From Locusta migratoria (taxonomy: Eukaryota; Arthropoda; Insecta; Orthoptera; Acrididae), in NCBI GenBank assembly GCA_026315105.1, contig CM048744.1, positions 353,525,168 to 353,589,167 of the forward strand: DNA of 64,000 nucleotides, given 5' to 3'. Position 1 is the stretch's first letter, and each line of letters begins with the position of its first letter. The notes under the pieces are model-generated. The model did not search any database. It was given only the letters and a program-made list of their open reading frames with translations, and was not told where the DNA came from. The position numbers and the translations under genes are program-made. Of the stretch, positions 31,990 through 44,871 are shown piece by piece.

Positions 31990-33890
31990 TATCACATGGC
32001 TGCTTTCACAGGTGGCCCGACCTCTGATGGGGTAGGACTGGAATAGGAAGTGCTGGGTGGGTGGATAGGGCAGGTTTTGTATTGGGGTTTTCCACGGGGA
32101 TATGTTCCTTGTGGTAAGGGTTTGTGCTTGGGAGTGGAATAGGGGTGGACTAGGATGTTGTGGAGGTTGGGTGGGCGATGGAACACCACTTTATGAGAGG
32201 TCGGAAGGATCTTGGATAGGATGACTCTCATTTCAGGACATGATGACAGGTAATCAAATCCCTGATGAAGAATGTGATTAAGTTGTTCCAGTCCGGGGTG
32301 GTATTGGGTGACAAGGAGGACACTCCTTTGTGACTGATTACTGGAGTTGGGGGGGGGGAGGGGTGGATTGGTAGTGTGTGGTGATATGGCACGGGAAATC
32401 TGTTTGCGGATTAGGTCAGGAGGGATGTCTGTCTGTGATGGCCTTTATGAGACATCAGCATAATGGGTAAGGAACTTCTCATCACTGCAAATTCACCGTC
32501 CACGGATGTCAAGGCTGTATGCGAGTGATTTTTTGATGTGGAATGGATGGCAATTGTCAAAGTGCAGGTACTGTCGGTAAGTAGTAGGCTTAATATGGGC
32601 AGATGTGTGGATGGAGCTGTCAGTGAGGTGGAGGGTAACATCCAGGAAGGTGACTTGCTGGGTTGAGAAGGACCAAGTGAAACTGATGGGGGTGAAGGAA
32701 TTGAGGTTGTGAAGGAACAAGAATAGGGTGTACTGGCCCTGAGTCCAAATCATGAAAATATCATCAATGAACCTGAACCAGACCAGGGGTTTGGGATGCT
32801 AGGAAGGTTTCCTCTAGATGGCCCATAAATAGGTTGGCATAGGAGGATGCCATACGGATGCCCATGGCTGTGCCACAGATTTGATTGTATACTTTTCCTT
32901 CAAAGGAAAAGTAATTGTTTGTTGGGATGTAATTGGTAAGGGTTATAAGGAATGAGGTTTTGTGCTTGGATGTAGTTTGCAAGGGCTATGAGGAAGAGGG
33001 TATTGGGCTTGGAGTCTGAAGGACATTGAGAAAGGTAATGTTCGAAAGCAGCAAGACCATGGGCATGGTGGGATATTGGTGTATAGCAAAGTGGCATCAA
33101 CAGTGATGAGTAAGGATCCAGGAGGTAAAGAGGGGGGGGGGGGGGGATGGTGGAGAGTCTGTGAAGAAAGTAGTTGGTATCTTGGATGTGGGAGGTTAGG
33201 TTTCATAAAAATGGTTGGATGTTCTGGTCAACAAGAGCTGAAATTCTTTCTGTGGGAGCACAGTAACCAGCCACAATTGGACATCCAGGATTGTTAGGTT
33301 TATGGATTTTTCAGAGCATATAAAATGTAGATGTGCTGAGTGTTGTGGGGGTGATGAGGGAGATGTATTCGGGGAGAGGTTCTGGGAAGGGCCATAATAT
33401 TTTAGCAAGTATTGTAGGTCATTTTGGACTTTTGAGATTGGGTGGTCCTGGCACAACTTGTAGGTGCAGGAATTAGAAAACTGACGTAGGCCTTCTGTCG
33501 TGTAATCACTGTGATTCATTAGGACAGGTGTGGAACCTTTGTCTGCAGGGAGGATGATTAGATTGGGATCTGTTTTGAAGTTGTGTAAGGCTGTCCTTGT
33601 TTCTGCCGAAAGGTTGGTGTTTTTAGGAAGGGACTTGGGGAAGGATGGAGATGCTAAGTTGAATGTGAGGAATTCCTGGAATGTGATCAGAAGATGGTTA
33701 GGGGTGAGTGAGGGAGGTCACAGTTGGATGGTGGTATGAATTCAGAGAGGCAGGGTTCAATGTTGGAATTAGATTGGCTTTGATTCAAAGGATTTTAGGC
33801 AAAGTAGTTTTTCACTGTAGGGATCGGCAGAAGAAGAGGGAGGTCTTTGACAAGTCCAACAGGTCATCGCTCTATCCTTTGCTGCTTCTA
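31990..33890 (-). pseudogene. Penelope-like reverse transcriptase relic (family of the 26.3 kb element)
   Basis: Overlapping minus-strand frames give RT motifs in order from the right: a DHPISKVQNDLQYLL linker (33196-33519), LLITVDATLLYTNIP (about 33080-33120; compare SFDVVSLFT), NYFSFEGKVYNQICGTAMG (about 32855-32915), ASSYANLFMGHLEE, then FIDDIFMIW (about 32752-32778; catalytic, compare YVDD), VTFLDVTLHL, and KPTTYRQYLHFDNCHP (32493-32640). The RT-nuclease linker KTCPIHPPSTSYSSP lies at about 32050. Frameshifts occur between nearly every block. The GIY-YIG domain expected to the left is not readable. Confidence 0.8.
33130..33146. repeat. G17 homopolymer
   Basis: Seventeen consecutive G inside the PLE relic, in the run of codons that read Pro on the minus strand; a likely source of frameshift. 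Confidence 0.95.
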
Positions 33891-35732
33891 TAAGATGTTG
33901 TCTTATTTCATTATCTACCATCATCGGAAGACTTCCCTGTTACTTTATGGAGGTTTATATGTCTTAAAAACCATAGATCACAGCATTTCATCTTGTGTTT
34001 TATATTTTTAACTAGTTGTGCGTACGTGCAGAGTTTTTTTGTATTCCTCATTAAGTATCTTACACATAGTGACAGATTGATACTTTCAGGAATGGAGGAA
34101 TAAAAATGTTTATACAATTAATATATGAGTGTGAATAGAATATTTGGATAATTATTGCCTTTATAAAATTCACAAATCTGCACTTCAATACAATTGGATA
34201 CTGATGATCTCATGTGGAACCTTCATGTAAAACTGCTCTAACTCACTTTTTGGTTTATCAAATAAAAACAATTATCACATCAGGCAAATAAAGCTTGTAA
34301 ACATTTAATGTTCACAGTGCAGTATAGTAGTGTAGGGTAAGCCTAGGCAAAAAATTTTAAATTGGTTACTCGAGGTCTATCAATTTGGAGAAGTACTTCA
34401 AATAGTCCTACAAAAATCACATATGCTACAGCTTTTGTGGTCATGCAAGGTTTTTCAGTATTCTCTCTCCCTCTTCATGCAAACTATTAGTCTGAGAGAG
34501 AAATAGGACCTTTTTTGCAGGCAACTTAATATAATTTAATTTTGCACAGGCATACTTTTTGCTAAGAGCATATGTTTTGAGTTATTTAATCAAAACCTCA
34601 GAAAGTGACCTACTAATGCTCTAGCTATAGTCTACTATTTATGTAAGTTATACAAGAGCTGATTAAGTTCACAATTTTATCTACAAATAATCCTTAAAAG
34701 GACAGTACTTTCATGATTAGGCAGTTAGATGAACAAAACAGTTACTTATTAATTTTATTCAAAAATTGTGAGGAACATTTAGATAAATGTAAATTTTACA
34801 GTTTGAAAGTATACGATAAAACCTGTGGCATGATAGCCGTGTCAGTGAAGACCAAAGCAAGAGCAGATGTAAGAAAGAATGTGTTTAGTCATAAAATTTT
34901 GCACAGTTATAGTAATGTTTACCTTGAAGAATGCTCTAAAATCTTAGCCAGGCGTATGAAGATCACTTTTTTTAAATAGCTAGAAAACTATGAACTTTAG
35001 TGAAAACATATGCCAGTACATAATTAAACTATACGGAATGTTCTACAAAAAGGGCCTGTTCATATTTTCTCTGTGACTAATAGTTCTTGGAAAGAGAATT
35101 TGATATGTAGATCTCTCATGTCATGTATGAAATGTTACTTAGTTGTTTTTTCTAGGCCAGTTAGAGGTGATTTCACAGCTTGGTAGACCACAAGTGTGTT
35201 GTGTCAAAATGTTGATCGCAGCTTCCTCTACACCACTGTGGTTATCTCCACACAAAGTAGTCAGTATAATTTCAGGGAAGACTTGCAGATTTGTGAAGTA
35301 CCTTATGGAAGGAGAAAAAAAATACGAACGAAATATGAATACTCGTTATAGGTTTCATCAGAATATTGTTCATTGGTATAGCTGTTTCCACAAACATACC
35401 ATACAGAATGAGAATATTCATATTTAAATTGTGGTATGTATTGTGAATCTCAGTATATAGCTTTTGCGGGGTAATGTAATGATCTTCAAAAGAGTCTATG
35501 GACAGATATTCTGGTTGCAATAGAAATTTAATGTTAATTATGTCACTGAATATACAAATGAGAAGTTGAAACACTTATCTCCATTTCAGGAGGAGAGTAA
35601 AACAGGTGTTTACCATTCTTTACATTAATTTGGATTTTTAATTTGAGTCAATATGAAATCAAGATTGTGCCCCCCACCTCTAGAGCCAGGTGAGGAAGCA
35701 CACTTGCAAGTGGGGGTGTTTGTATGTTGCAG
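33891..35732. other. AT-rich DNA upstream of the zinc-finger exon
   Basis: Includes an 88-codon plus-strand frame at 34713-34979 with no recognisable domain. Its composition is like the surrounding non-coding DNA. Nothing else is seen. Confidence 0.45.
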
Positions 35733-35920
35733 GGGGGCTGGCCCCGCGCAAGTATCGCTGGGAGGACCCGCGTCCTTGTCCTGTATGCTACCGCATATAC
35801 AGCAACAACAGCAACTTGCGGCGGCACATGAAGACTGCACACCCACCATATACACCAGGGTTGCAGGACGACAAATATTCATCTGCTGAGTTTCCGTGTC
35901 TGGGAAGTGCTGCGTTTTAG
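35733..35920 (+). CDS. Terminal exon with a C2H2 zinc finger
   Basis: An AG at 35731-35732 (tgtatgttgcag) precedes a GC-rich open stretch in otherwise AT-rich DNA. The frame reads GLAPRKYRWEDPRPCPVCYR and continues to a finger of form C-x2-C-x12-H-x4-H (Cys at P-C-P-V-C, His in RRHMKTAH), then HPPYTPGL and about 20 further residues to TAG at 35918-35920. A single finger plus a short tail and a stop in the last exon is the layout of alternative C-terminal exons in insect BTB-zinc-finger regulators such as broad, fruitless, tramtrack or lola. I cannot assign it to one of these. The product would bind DNA in the nucleus. The upstream exons are not in view, and a retroposed or pseudogene exon cannot be excluded, although the reading frame is undamaged. 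Confidence 0.7.
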
Positions 35921-36065
35921 CCAAAGCAGATCTGTAACGAGCAAGTAATCAGTGATTGAGAGTGTGGCACAAATGCGGAGATTTTTCATCAGTATGGTAA
36001 AGCTGAATTGGTAGGCACAGTTAGTAAGAAACCACAGAGCACACATTTTCCTCATTGTTCGTGAA

Positions 36066-36071
36066 AATAAA
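36066..36071 (+). terminator. AATAAA polyadenylation signal after the zinc-finger exon
   Basis: AATAAA 146 bp after the stop codon of the zinc-finger exon, at a plausible distance for a short 3' UTR. AATAAA is common by chance in AT-rich DNA. Confidence 0.4.
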
Positions 36072-36074
36072 GAC

Positions 36075-39000
36075 TACTTATGTGCCTGAGGAACACAGAT
36101 AGAGAAGGACCCATTCATGGGCTGAGCATCACTTGAGGATGATGGTATAAAATCTCCAAAGCTGATGAATGGCCATTGTTGTTGTGTGGGTAAAACTGGT
36201 CTTAGATTGTAAGATGAAGTGTAAAATATTAGTGTCATTAATAGCATCATGTTCTGTTTCTTCACTCCTTTCGTGTGAAGTCTTGGAGAGTCTATTTGCA
36301 CTGACAGATATCTAGTACTGTTGCTGCGATAACGTTAATAGAGAGTATTAAAAAATTAAATATGTTGGGAAATGAAGGCTTATACATAAATTGGGTTGAA
36401 ATCATGCATAAACCTTCACAGGAAAGCACCAATGATAATATATAAAAATGTATTTTAAGTAAAAGAAAATTTTTGTAAGCCATTACTCAACCAATACATA
36501 GTAAGAAATATTTGGTATTGAGTAATGGTCATTTTTATGCATGTACATCAATTTTTGTCACTATTACACAATGAATCTTACTCAATTGTTAACAAAAATT
36601 TTGTTACCCTTTTCATGTCTTCATCCTCCTCACCTCCTGTCTCTTTCCTTCAAACCTCCCTCTTTGGTGTGGAAGTATGTAGAATTCTACAACTGATTAT
36701 GAGACCCTCCTCAAATGTCTTCAGTTTTTCTATGGGGTAATGGTTTATTTTGCACCTGGTAATGAAATAATTTTGTGGTGTGACATGTCTTACCTTTTTC
36801 CCAATTTTTTGAGCATCACCGATAGCATTGTTTGACTTTGTAGTTCTCTTTTTTTCCTGTAAGAAGTTATTAAAACAATTAAAAAGAAATTTTTATTTTA
36901 CTCTTTTTTGTCATAAAATAAATATTATTAACACTTTGTCTAGAATGTCTTCTACTAATCTGGAGTTAGTTTAGTTGGTATGGTTACTTGTACTTAGCAG
37001 GGAAGTTCTGTTGAAGTTTCCGATAACAGTCTGGTGTAAAAGTAGAAGCTTATGCTTAACAATAAGTGATAAGCAGTAAGATTAATCCAATTTGCTTGCT
37101 TCAATATGGAGTATGGTAAGATATAAAGCTGCAGACACTTCCATCAGTATTCTTATTGAAATGTATTTGGTTGCAGAAATTAATAACAGTGTCTAGTTCC
37201 ACAAGAATTCCATCAACAGTGTTCACTGTTAAAAAGGACCCATATTAACTAAACAATTCTAATGTAGAAAAATACTGCTAGTTTTGTATCTGTTTATTTT
37301 ATGTTTTGTTGAGGACATCGTAGAGTGTCCTGTTTGCAAAACACCAAAGAATCACTAATTACCTGTACATCTAACAGATATAGAAACAAGACAACTGTGC
37401 TAATAGTCATTAAGGTGAGATATACTGAAATTGACATCAGTGGTTGCTTTTATGAAATTAACAATTACATATATTTGTCTTGAACTACATCAGTAATATT
37501 ATTTATCCCTGTTACAAAATGTACGCATTAACATTCAGTTATCACTCTCAGTGTCATTTCAGTTGTTTCAAATGTGAAAGTAAAATATGTGGTGCGCATT
37601 ACTGTCTTTTTTACATTTTAATTGGGTTTTTATTTCAACAATATAATTAAAATTTGGGTTAATGTACATCATAGTTTTGTGGCATGAGTGTCCAAAAGAA
37701 AGGATGCAGTCTTCACTGAAGTTAAAATGCAATTTTAAATAAAGTAAAGCTGTGTCATCCTGAAGGTTTTTTAATACTGCAGTGATTTACTAGGCAATGT
37801 TCAACTAAAATTGATGTGTTCTGCCCTTGCTCAGACTGACTAGGTAAGTCAGTTGTTACGGGATCAGTAGTTAACTTGGACTCCAAACTAAAATATAGCA
37901 ATCAGAGTAAAAGGTTTAAATTAAATAATTCTAAACTTCACGTATATCAGTGATGGAAATATTTCAATATACTGGTAAATTAAGGAAAGATAGTTTGGGG
38001 AATCCTTACATAAAATGCAGAGCTGGGGAGGATAAATCATTTGAACATGTAGCTGAGAAGAGCCACTGACTTTGATGAACGATATTTCATAGTAACTTAT
38101 AGTCCTCCGTTGTGTATATCACAATTACAAATTTTCCCCGTGTTCGTATTTCTTTTAGACATGAAGGAAGTACCTCATACACAGAAAGTATGAGACACAT
38201 CTACCTATGAGATAGTAATTACTCATATTTCTTCTTCTGTTGTCTATGGACACATCATTTTCATTTCAGCAGATCATATTTAAGTCACTAATGAGCTTGT
38301 GACTCTAATGGTATTTGTTTTCATAAGGAATCAGGGGAAAATTCAGAATTTTATTAGGTGTACTTAACAAAGGCAAAGGGACATATGTGACATGAATAAG
38401 AAAATACATTTAAGTTGTTGCGTGTGTGACCAATAATGAAATCTGAAAAGTAAGATGATTGTAGACTGTCTTTTAAAAGATATTAATTAATTTTGCATCA
38501 AAAATATGTATTGTTTTTGCATGTTCATTTTTCAGTTTTGTTGTACCTCTGCCTTGTAACCTTAAAATTCTTCTACAGTCACATAAAAAGATTTGTCCCT
38601 CATCAAGTAATTGAAGTAGAGACTGTAAAGATGAAGCATTTTGTCTTCTATAGGTACTTAAGCAAGACAAAGAATGTAGTTAGCTCTTGGACAAAACTTT
38701 CTTCTTATCTAACACAGTACACATATCTTCGAAGTGAAGTTGCATTGCAGGCACGATGTAGTTGGCTGGAAGTGTGTGTGTGTGTGTGTGAAAGATTGAT
38801 ATAAAGAGCATGTGAATGCACAACTTACAAGAGAACATGCACACTCTACCTATCTCACTGGAAGAATATGAAGATGATACAACAATTGACATGACTGCAG
38901 ATGAATTAAATTATATTACATATACAGCAAATAAAAAAACTACTATTCAACCAGTACATGAAGATACATGAAAAGCATTGCTAGGAGAAAAGTTCAGAAC

Positions 39001-39160
39001 TACTGTTAAATAACAGCAATACCAGGCAAAAACTTAACACATTGTCAGATGTGAAGAGGGGAAATGAAAACAGTACCTTAAAACTTTAATTCTATTAGAA
39101 ACAGGGCAAAACATTATTTTGCATCTCATTCAAAGAACAGTCAAAAAATTAGATTGATTT
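36075..39160. other. 3 kb AT-rich DNA, nothing recognised
   Basis: No long ORF, element terminus, tRNA-like box or tandem array, apart from a short (GT)9 near 38775-38791. Confidence 0.55.
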
Positions 39161-39168
39161 TTTATATA

Positions 39169-42140
39169 CAGGGTGTCCCAGCTATCTTGTCCACCCAAAA
39201 TATCTCTGTAACAATAAGAGCTATTGGGATACGACTTTAACCAGTATCAATGTACGGCTGGGGCCCATGAATGTACATATTTGGAAACATTCTAAAACGA
39301 AAGCAAATGTGTTTTTTAACACAAACTTATGTTTTTTTTTTAATGGACACCCTATATTTTTTTCTTCAGCAATCCATAACTTGACAAATCACATAGACAA
39401 TGGCGTTGATTGCATCACAATATTCCAATTACATCCCAAGATATTGCGACATGAAGTTGATGCTTGAAAAACCTGAAATACGCTGCTAGCGCGTGTCCTG
39501 AGGCTCAGGCATGAACCCCATGCTGCCTGTAATTGCGATGTGATTGACATGTGTAATCGCACTTCAATACTTACCAAGAGGTCCGAAACGAATAATATGG
39601 TCTGCTGCCATCCTGCATTGAAGTCGTACATTCCAGCAGGTATTTATCCTATAGCCTAGGGGTGATGTGGTTCTGTAACATATCTGCGCACCGACACATT
39701 AGTCACAAAGTTAACTTCGCTTATTGTTAATCCGTTACTAAAAAGGTAATGCTGTCCAACGTTAAAACTTTACTGTAGATCTAGCGCAAGTGACAGTGAA
39801 TCATTCACTCATAATAGTAAAATTCATGTTGATGGTTTTAGTGAAACGAGCAACTGGACTAAAGGTTTTACCATTGTTTTGATTTGGGAAGTTCAGGTAA
39901 GACATAGAAGATGAATGTAAACATGTTTAACCAATTAGTTTTATTATCACATAATTATCAGTGTTATGTTTATCTAATGTGTTACATGACAAATTGTTTC
40001 AAACAAATGTTTCTGAACATCCCTGGGTAAAATGGCCCTTTGTAGAAACTTGCACTGTGATACCAGCACTACATACTAAAATAGCCTTCACATATCATGC
40101 TCAAAGTGATAACCATTGGCTTGCATACATAGGGTCACTCTGTGGGTGAAGGATGCCCTACTTTGTGCTACTGTTTCCTTTTTGATGGCTGTACAAAAGT
40201 CAATGATGCATTGCTTCATGTCCTCTGGTGTTGTTGGTTCATGTTGGTAAACAGCATCTTTCACTGCTCCCCAAAGAAAAAAATCCAGCGGTTTAAGATC
40301 CGGAGATTGGGCAGGTCACATAACTGGGCCACCACATCCAATCCACCTACCAGGGAACTTACGGTTCAGAAGTCGTCGTGCTCTTAAGTCGTTATGTGCA
40401 GGGCAGCCGTCATGCTGATACCACATGACCATTCTCATGTTCAGAGGTACGGTGTCCAAGAGAACAGGCAGATTGTGTCGTATAAATCTGGAGTACTGTC
40501 TGCCATTTTGGACGCCATTTACAAAGAAAGGTCTGATAATGGTATCTCCAATAATCCCACACCAAACATTCACTTTCCACGGACGTTGATGCTCTACCTG
40601 ACTGAGCCGTTTTGGATTGTCTGCTGACCAATAATGCATATTCCTCATATTGACAATTCCTGTGTTGGAGAATGATGTCTCGTCGGTAAAGAGAACATCT
40701 GCGAAAAAATTTGGATTAGTCAGAAATTTTTGCTGAGCCTACCGACAAAATGTTACCCTGTTGCTGAGTTATTTCCATGAAGATCCTGGTGTAAATGAAC
40801 ATGGTAAGGATGAAATTTATGACATTGAAGAATACGCTGTGCACTTGAATTTGACACATCAACTTCAAGTTCAATTTGATGTGTGCTAATGTGAAGATTC
40901 ACAGCTATGGTAGCGAGCACAGCAACTTCAGATCATTCATCTGTGCATGTTCTAGGACAATGTCTAGGTCTTGAATATAAGCTTTCCGTTTCATGTAGAC
41001 GAGATGTGAGACGACCAAACATCCAGCACGAAGGCGATGCCTTGTCTGGAAATCGTCTTCTGTACAGTTGTTCTGCCTGAACAGAATTTCGCCCGCCTAC
41101 AATAGGGTACAGTACAGGTATGTAGAGGAGGGTAGAAAACAGACATAGTAACATAATAATCATAATGTTCTCTAACAGTACTATGAATAAACAAGCAATC
41201 TAATAACGTATTTCCCGTCAACATACATTCTCCATAGATCAGCAGCATTTCTACCATATCTTCATGTGTGTACATAATACAGAATAAGTTCCACAACACA
41301 ACGTTTATTCACAATGTGTACTACCTCCGTGCTGTCACTAGATTACTCTGATGCACGACTACACTGGCAAGCGGTGTACTGCACGTCGAAGCAACAACAA
41401 TTGGGATGCTCGGAGGGTAGTGGAGTACAGGAGTTTGCATGGGTCGCAAATCACAAACAAGGCGAAGTGGTAACTGTGGCTGTAGTGGAAACTACATTGG
41501 AAACGTGTCTAGGTAGAGCTAGGCCCTGGAAGAACGACAGAGGCACAATGGGTCATTTAACGCATTCGATAAACCTTATTTTGGGTGTGCAGAATAAATA
41601 AGACAACCTGACTGGTGTATACCAATCGGTACTGGTTCATATTGTGTACGTAGACACATAAAATGTGCAAGAGGGAAACCACTATGTGCTTATGAGAGAT
41701 GATGGCAGCAGACCGTATTATTCATTTCGAACCTCTTGATAAGTATGGAAGTGCGTTTACGCATGTCAATCACATTGTGATTATGGGCAGCATGGGGTTC
41801 ACGCCTGAGACTCAGGACGTGCGCTAGCAGCGTATTTTGGGTTTTTCAAGCGTCAACTTCTTGTCGCAATATCTCGGGATGTAATTGGAATATTGCGATG
41901 CAATCAATGCTATTGTTTATGTGATTTGTCATGCTATGGATTGCTGAAGAAAAAATATAGGGTGTCCATTAAAAAAACATAAGTTTGTGTTAAAAAACAC
42001 ATTTGCTTTCGTTTTAGAATGTTTCCAAATATGTACATTCATGGGCCCCAGCCGTACATTGATACTGGTTAAAGTCGTATCCCAATAGCTGTTATTGTTC
42101 CAGAGATATTTTGGGTGGACAAGATAGCTGGGACACCCTG
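39169..42140 (-). mobile_element. mariner-type transposon with about 440 bp inverted termini
   Basis: Starts CAGGGTGTCCCAGCTATCTT at 39169, with the inverse at 42140. TA flanks both ends (39167-39168, 42141-42142). The terminal inverted repeats extend to about 39611 and from about 41700, with scattered mismatches and small indels. The body holds a transposase pseudogene on the minus strand. Its length (2972 bp) is close to that expected for an autonomous element with very long termini, so this is a decayed full-length copy rather than a MITE. Confidence 0.88.
40088..41275 (-). pseudogene. Tc1/mariner-superfamily transposase (DD41D spacing), inactivated
   Basis: Cut-and-paste transposase acting on the flanking termini. 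The frame starts MYTHEDMVEMLLIYGE (helix-turn-helix start). Catalytic blocks: LFTDETSF (first Asp, near 40700), NVWCGIIGDTIIRPFF, MWYQHDGCPAH (second Asp, near 40430) and SPDLKPLDFFLWG (third Asp, near 40290). I count 41 residues between the second and third Asp, the spacing called DD41D (rosa/Visitor type). Inactivating changes: Trp to stop at 40739-40741 (TAG) and at 40316-40318 (TGA), and at least one frameshift near 40770. The end reads FTHRVTLCMQANG...FEH, with a natural stop at 40088. Confidence 0.85.
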
Positions 42141-42234
42141 TATATATATATTGTGTGAGAGTATTTCTTAACAGTAGCTGATAAGTGGTTTTTCTTTCAG
42201 ATTTTAACTGGAGATTTTGAGTCTCAGCTGCTAG

Positions 42235-42890
42235 TAGGTGTTGTAATCTTACAACTGGGACATATTAAAAAAATTGTGCCAGGGCCAGGATTCAAATCTG
42301 GGACCTCCTGCATACTAGGCCCCTGCATTAAGCCTCTGCCCCACCCTAGGCACATGGGTGTAATACACCTATAAGGACTACCCAAATAGGCATAACACAT
42401 CCTCAAGGTCTCCTCAAGCTCAGACCTTGCTCAATACACCTTCCTTTGTCCTATTTCGACCACTGTACACTATGGCTCACATGAGGCTTTATATTCCCAC
42501 CAGGAGTCTGATCCGTGTGTGCATCCTCACTAAAATAAGCACCAAATCTTGACAAGGTGGATTACAATTAAGACACGTAACCCACATTGTCAACATGTTC
42601 CTTTCAGTGTGGTTGCAATGGAGAACCAAACTCTCGGTGGGAATACGTGGTCTGCTGTGAACCGTGAAGTACGGAGGTCATGGCAGGAGGACATTTGAAT
42701 GTTTGGCTCAGGCAGAGTACATGTTTAGGTAGACCTTGAGGCTATTGTTATGCCCATTTGCCTGGGATGGTGCAGAGGCTTTGCTTAACTGTCTAGTAAG
42801 CTAGAAGTCCCGGCTCGAATACTGGCTCTGGCACAAATTTTTATACTTCCATGTTCTATGATTACAACACCTGCTAGCAGGGGAGGATCC
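42235..42890. repeat. Inverted repeat with tRNA-like segments
   Basis: Left arm: 'ggtgttgtaatctta', 'attgtgccagggcc', 'cataacacatcctcaaggtct'. Right arm, inverse: 'tgattacaacacc', 'ggctctggcacaaattttt', 'agaccttgaggctattgttatg'. Each arm is about 190 bp around a spacer of about 270 bp. The right arm holds 'cccggctcgaatactggc', a B-box-like tRNA segment, and the left arm holds its decayed inverse. It could be two opposed SINEs or one foldback element. Confidence 0.65.
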
Positions 42891-43588
42891 AGGATGGCCT
42901 GCTGGGGGAGGGGGGGTGAAAGAATTCTCATTGTCAGCTAAACTCTGGCTCAGTAGATAGACTCTAGTAGGTTCCGCCTATGCCTGCTAGCAAGCAGAAA
43001 TTCAGAAACTGCAGTTAATTTGTATTCACAACAACTTCAGCATCAAACATGTACTTTTGTTCTCTAGGAAATGTCCAAAAGTACAGACACTGCAGTTCTC
43101 AATTTACTTTTTTCATCAGTTACATTATTTTTATTGAATTTTAAATGAAAGTTTTACATTTCACCATGTAAGTTCAATGAATAAAGAAAAAATGATACAT
43201 GTTTCTCATTAAACATATGTCCTTAATATCTGTTGGTCATTTGGTGACTGCTTCTGTCTCTTGGGTTAATGTTTGTTTTTTGATTAGTTCTTTATTTATT
43301 TATTTATTTGTATAATTGCATAAATAAAATATTTTATATTTTCTGACAAACAGTTCTTAAATTATTGTGACAAATAGATTATCCCAATAATTCGCTGTTG
43401 TGTATTACTGCTTTGTTGCTTGTAACTATCCTTAGCAATTACAACTCGTGGAAAGATGATAAAAAGACAACGCTCACAGATATACTATTTATATTTTTCA
43501 GAAGAGTTGCATAGTTTCATTTTGATATTACTGATTCACATGTGGTATGTTCTTCTAAACACACACAAATTTCATCAGTTCGTCCAGG
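42891..43588. other. AT-rich DNA, nothing recognised
   Basis: A short 'tttatttatttatttatttg' run at about 43290-43312; otherwise featureless. Confidence 0.5.
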
Positions 43589-43590
43589 TA

Positions 43591-44282
43591 CGAGGTATGT
43601 CCACAAAGTAAGTTCCATTTGGTTATATAAAACAAACGTGTACAGATACAGAAAATTTTTTTATTGTACAAAAATGTATAACTATTAAACTACTTTTCTA
43701 TATAGCTTCTGAAATTTTGTAGGCATTTGTCATTGCGTGGCAGAAGTCTTTGTATACCTTCTTCGTAGAAGGTTGCCACCTGTGTATTCAACCATGTGGT
43801 AACATGTTCTTTCAGCTCGTCATCATCGCTGAAGTGTTGACCACCATGGACAGGTTTTAGGTGTAAGAAGAAAGTCGCTAGGAGCGAGACTGTACGGAGG
43901 ATGATCAAACACATCCCAGTGAAATTCCCGTAAGAGTTGTTTGGTCACATTCACCTTGTGAGGTCGGGCAACAACTTGAAGGAAAGAAGAAGACTCCTTT
44001 GATCTCTTCTTACACCTAAAATCTGTCCTTGGTGGTCAACACTTCAACGATGATGAGCTGAAAGAACATGTTTGCCACATGGTTGAATACACAGGTGGCA
44101 ACCTTCTATGAAGAAGCACACAAAAACTTGTCCCACGCTATGACAAGTGCTTACAAAATTTCGGAAGTTATGTAGAAAAGTAGTTGAACAGTTGCAGATT
44201 TTTATACAATAAATATTTTTTCTGTGTCTGTTCATGTTTGGTTTATATATCCAAACGGAACTTACTTTGTGGACATACCTCG
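43591..44282. mobile_element. mariner-derived foldback element
   Basis: Ends CGAGGTATGTCCACAAAGTA (left) and its exact inverse (right), flanked by TA (43589-43590, 44283-44284). It does not have unlike 5' and 3' halves. Both halves encode the same mariner transposase C-terminus, the left on the minus strand (43690-43914: GGQHFSDDDELKEHV, ATFYEEGIQRLLPR, DKCLQNF) and the right on the plus strand (about 44000-44180: GGQHFNDD-ELKEHV, DKCLQNFGSYVEK with frameshifts). It is a palindromic dimer of the 3' end. Confidence 0.85.
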
Positions 44283-44284
44283 TA

Positions 44285-44865
44285 TAAAGATTCTATCATT
44301 TATTTCTTTTGCACCAGGGGTGTAATTTAGTTTACTTATGAGTATTGTTATTTAATCATATTTAAGTTAAGTGCCCAAGTCTTTATATTACTTACCCATG
44401 GTTACAATGCTACTAAAGTTGTATTCATCTGTGATTCATTGTGTTTGTAGTTTTTTTTCTGATGTTATTGCCAGATTTTTTAATTCATAAACACTCCTAT
44501 GACATAAAAAATAACCAGAACATTTGAGTAAGTTGTCTTCCATTTTCATTATATTTGACCTCCTCCTCTTTGTAACATATTAGCATTTTACAGCAGAATA
44601 TAAACACTTGATGCGTCACATGCCATATAAAAATTGGCAGCTGATTTTGTTTATCTTTTATGTTGTGTTTCTCAGCAAGGCTAACCTGAGCAACTATGAA
44701 CATCAAAGTGTCTCATCAGTTACTAAGAGTTATTTCTGGTTAAAATATTCATATAAGAGTATTATAAGTGAAAAATTGAAACTATTATAAATGGATTCTT
44801 CTGTCACTTCTTGGTAGAATGCGCCATATTCAAGGTTGAAAACAAACAAACTGTTTCTGTTCTCC
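44285..44865. other. AT-rich DNA, nothing recognised
   Basis: No domain or element end. Confidence 0.5.
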
Positions 44866-44871
44866 TTCTTT

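Noticed and set aside
34713..34979. Possible small gene (88 codons)
   Set aside because: No recognisable domain, base composition as in flanks, no splice or promoter context; not enough to call.
41314..41601. 95-codon plus-strand ORF
   Set aside because: Lies within the mariner-type element between the transposase start and the terminal repeat; no domain, and the real gene is on the other strand.
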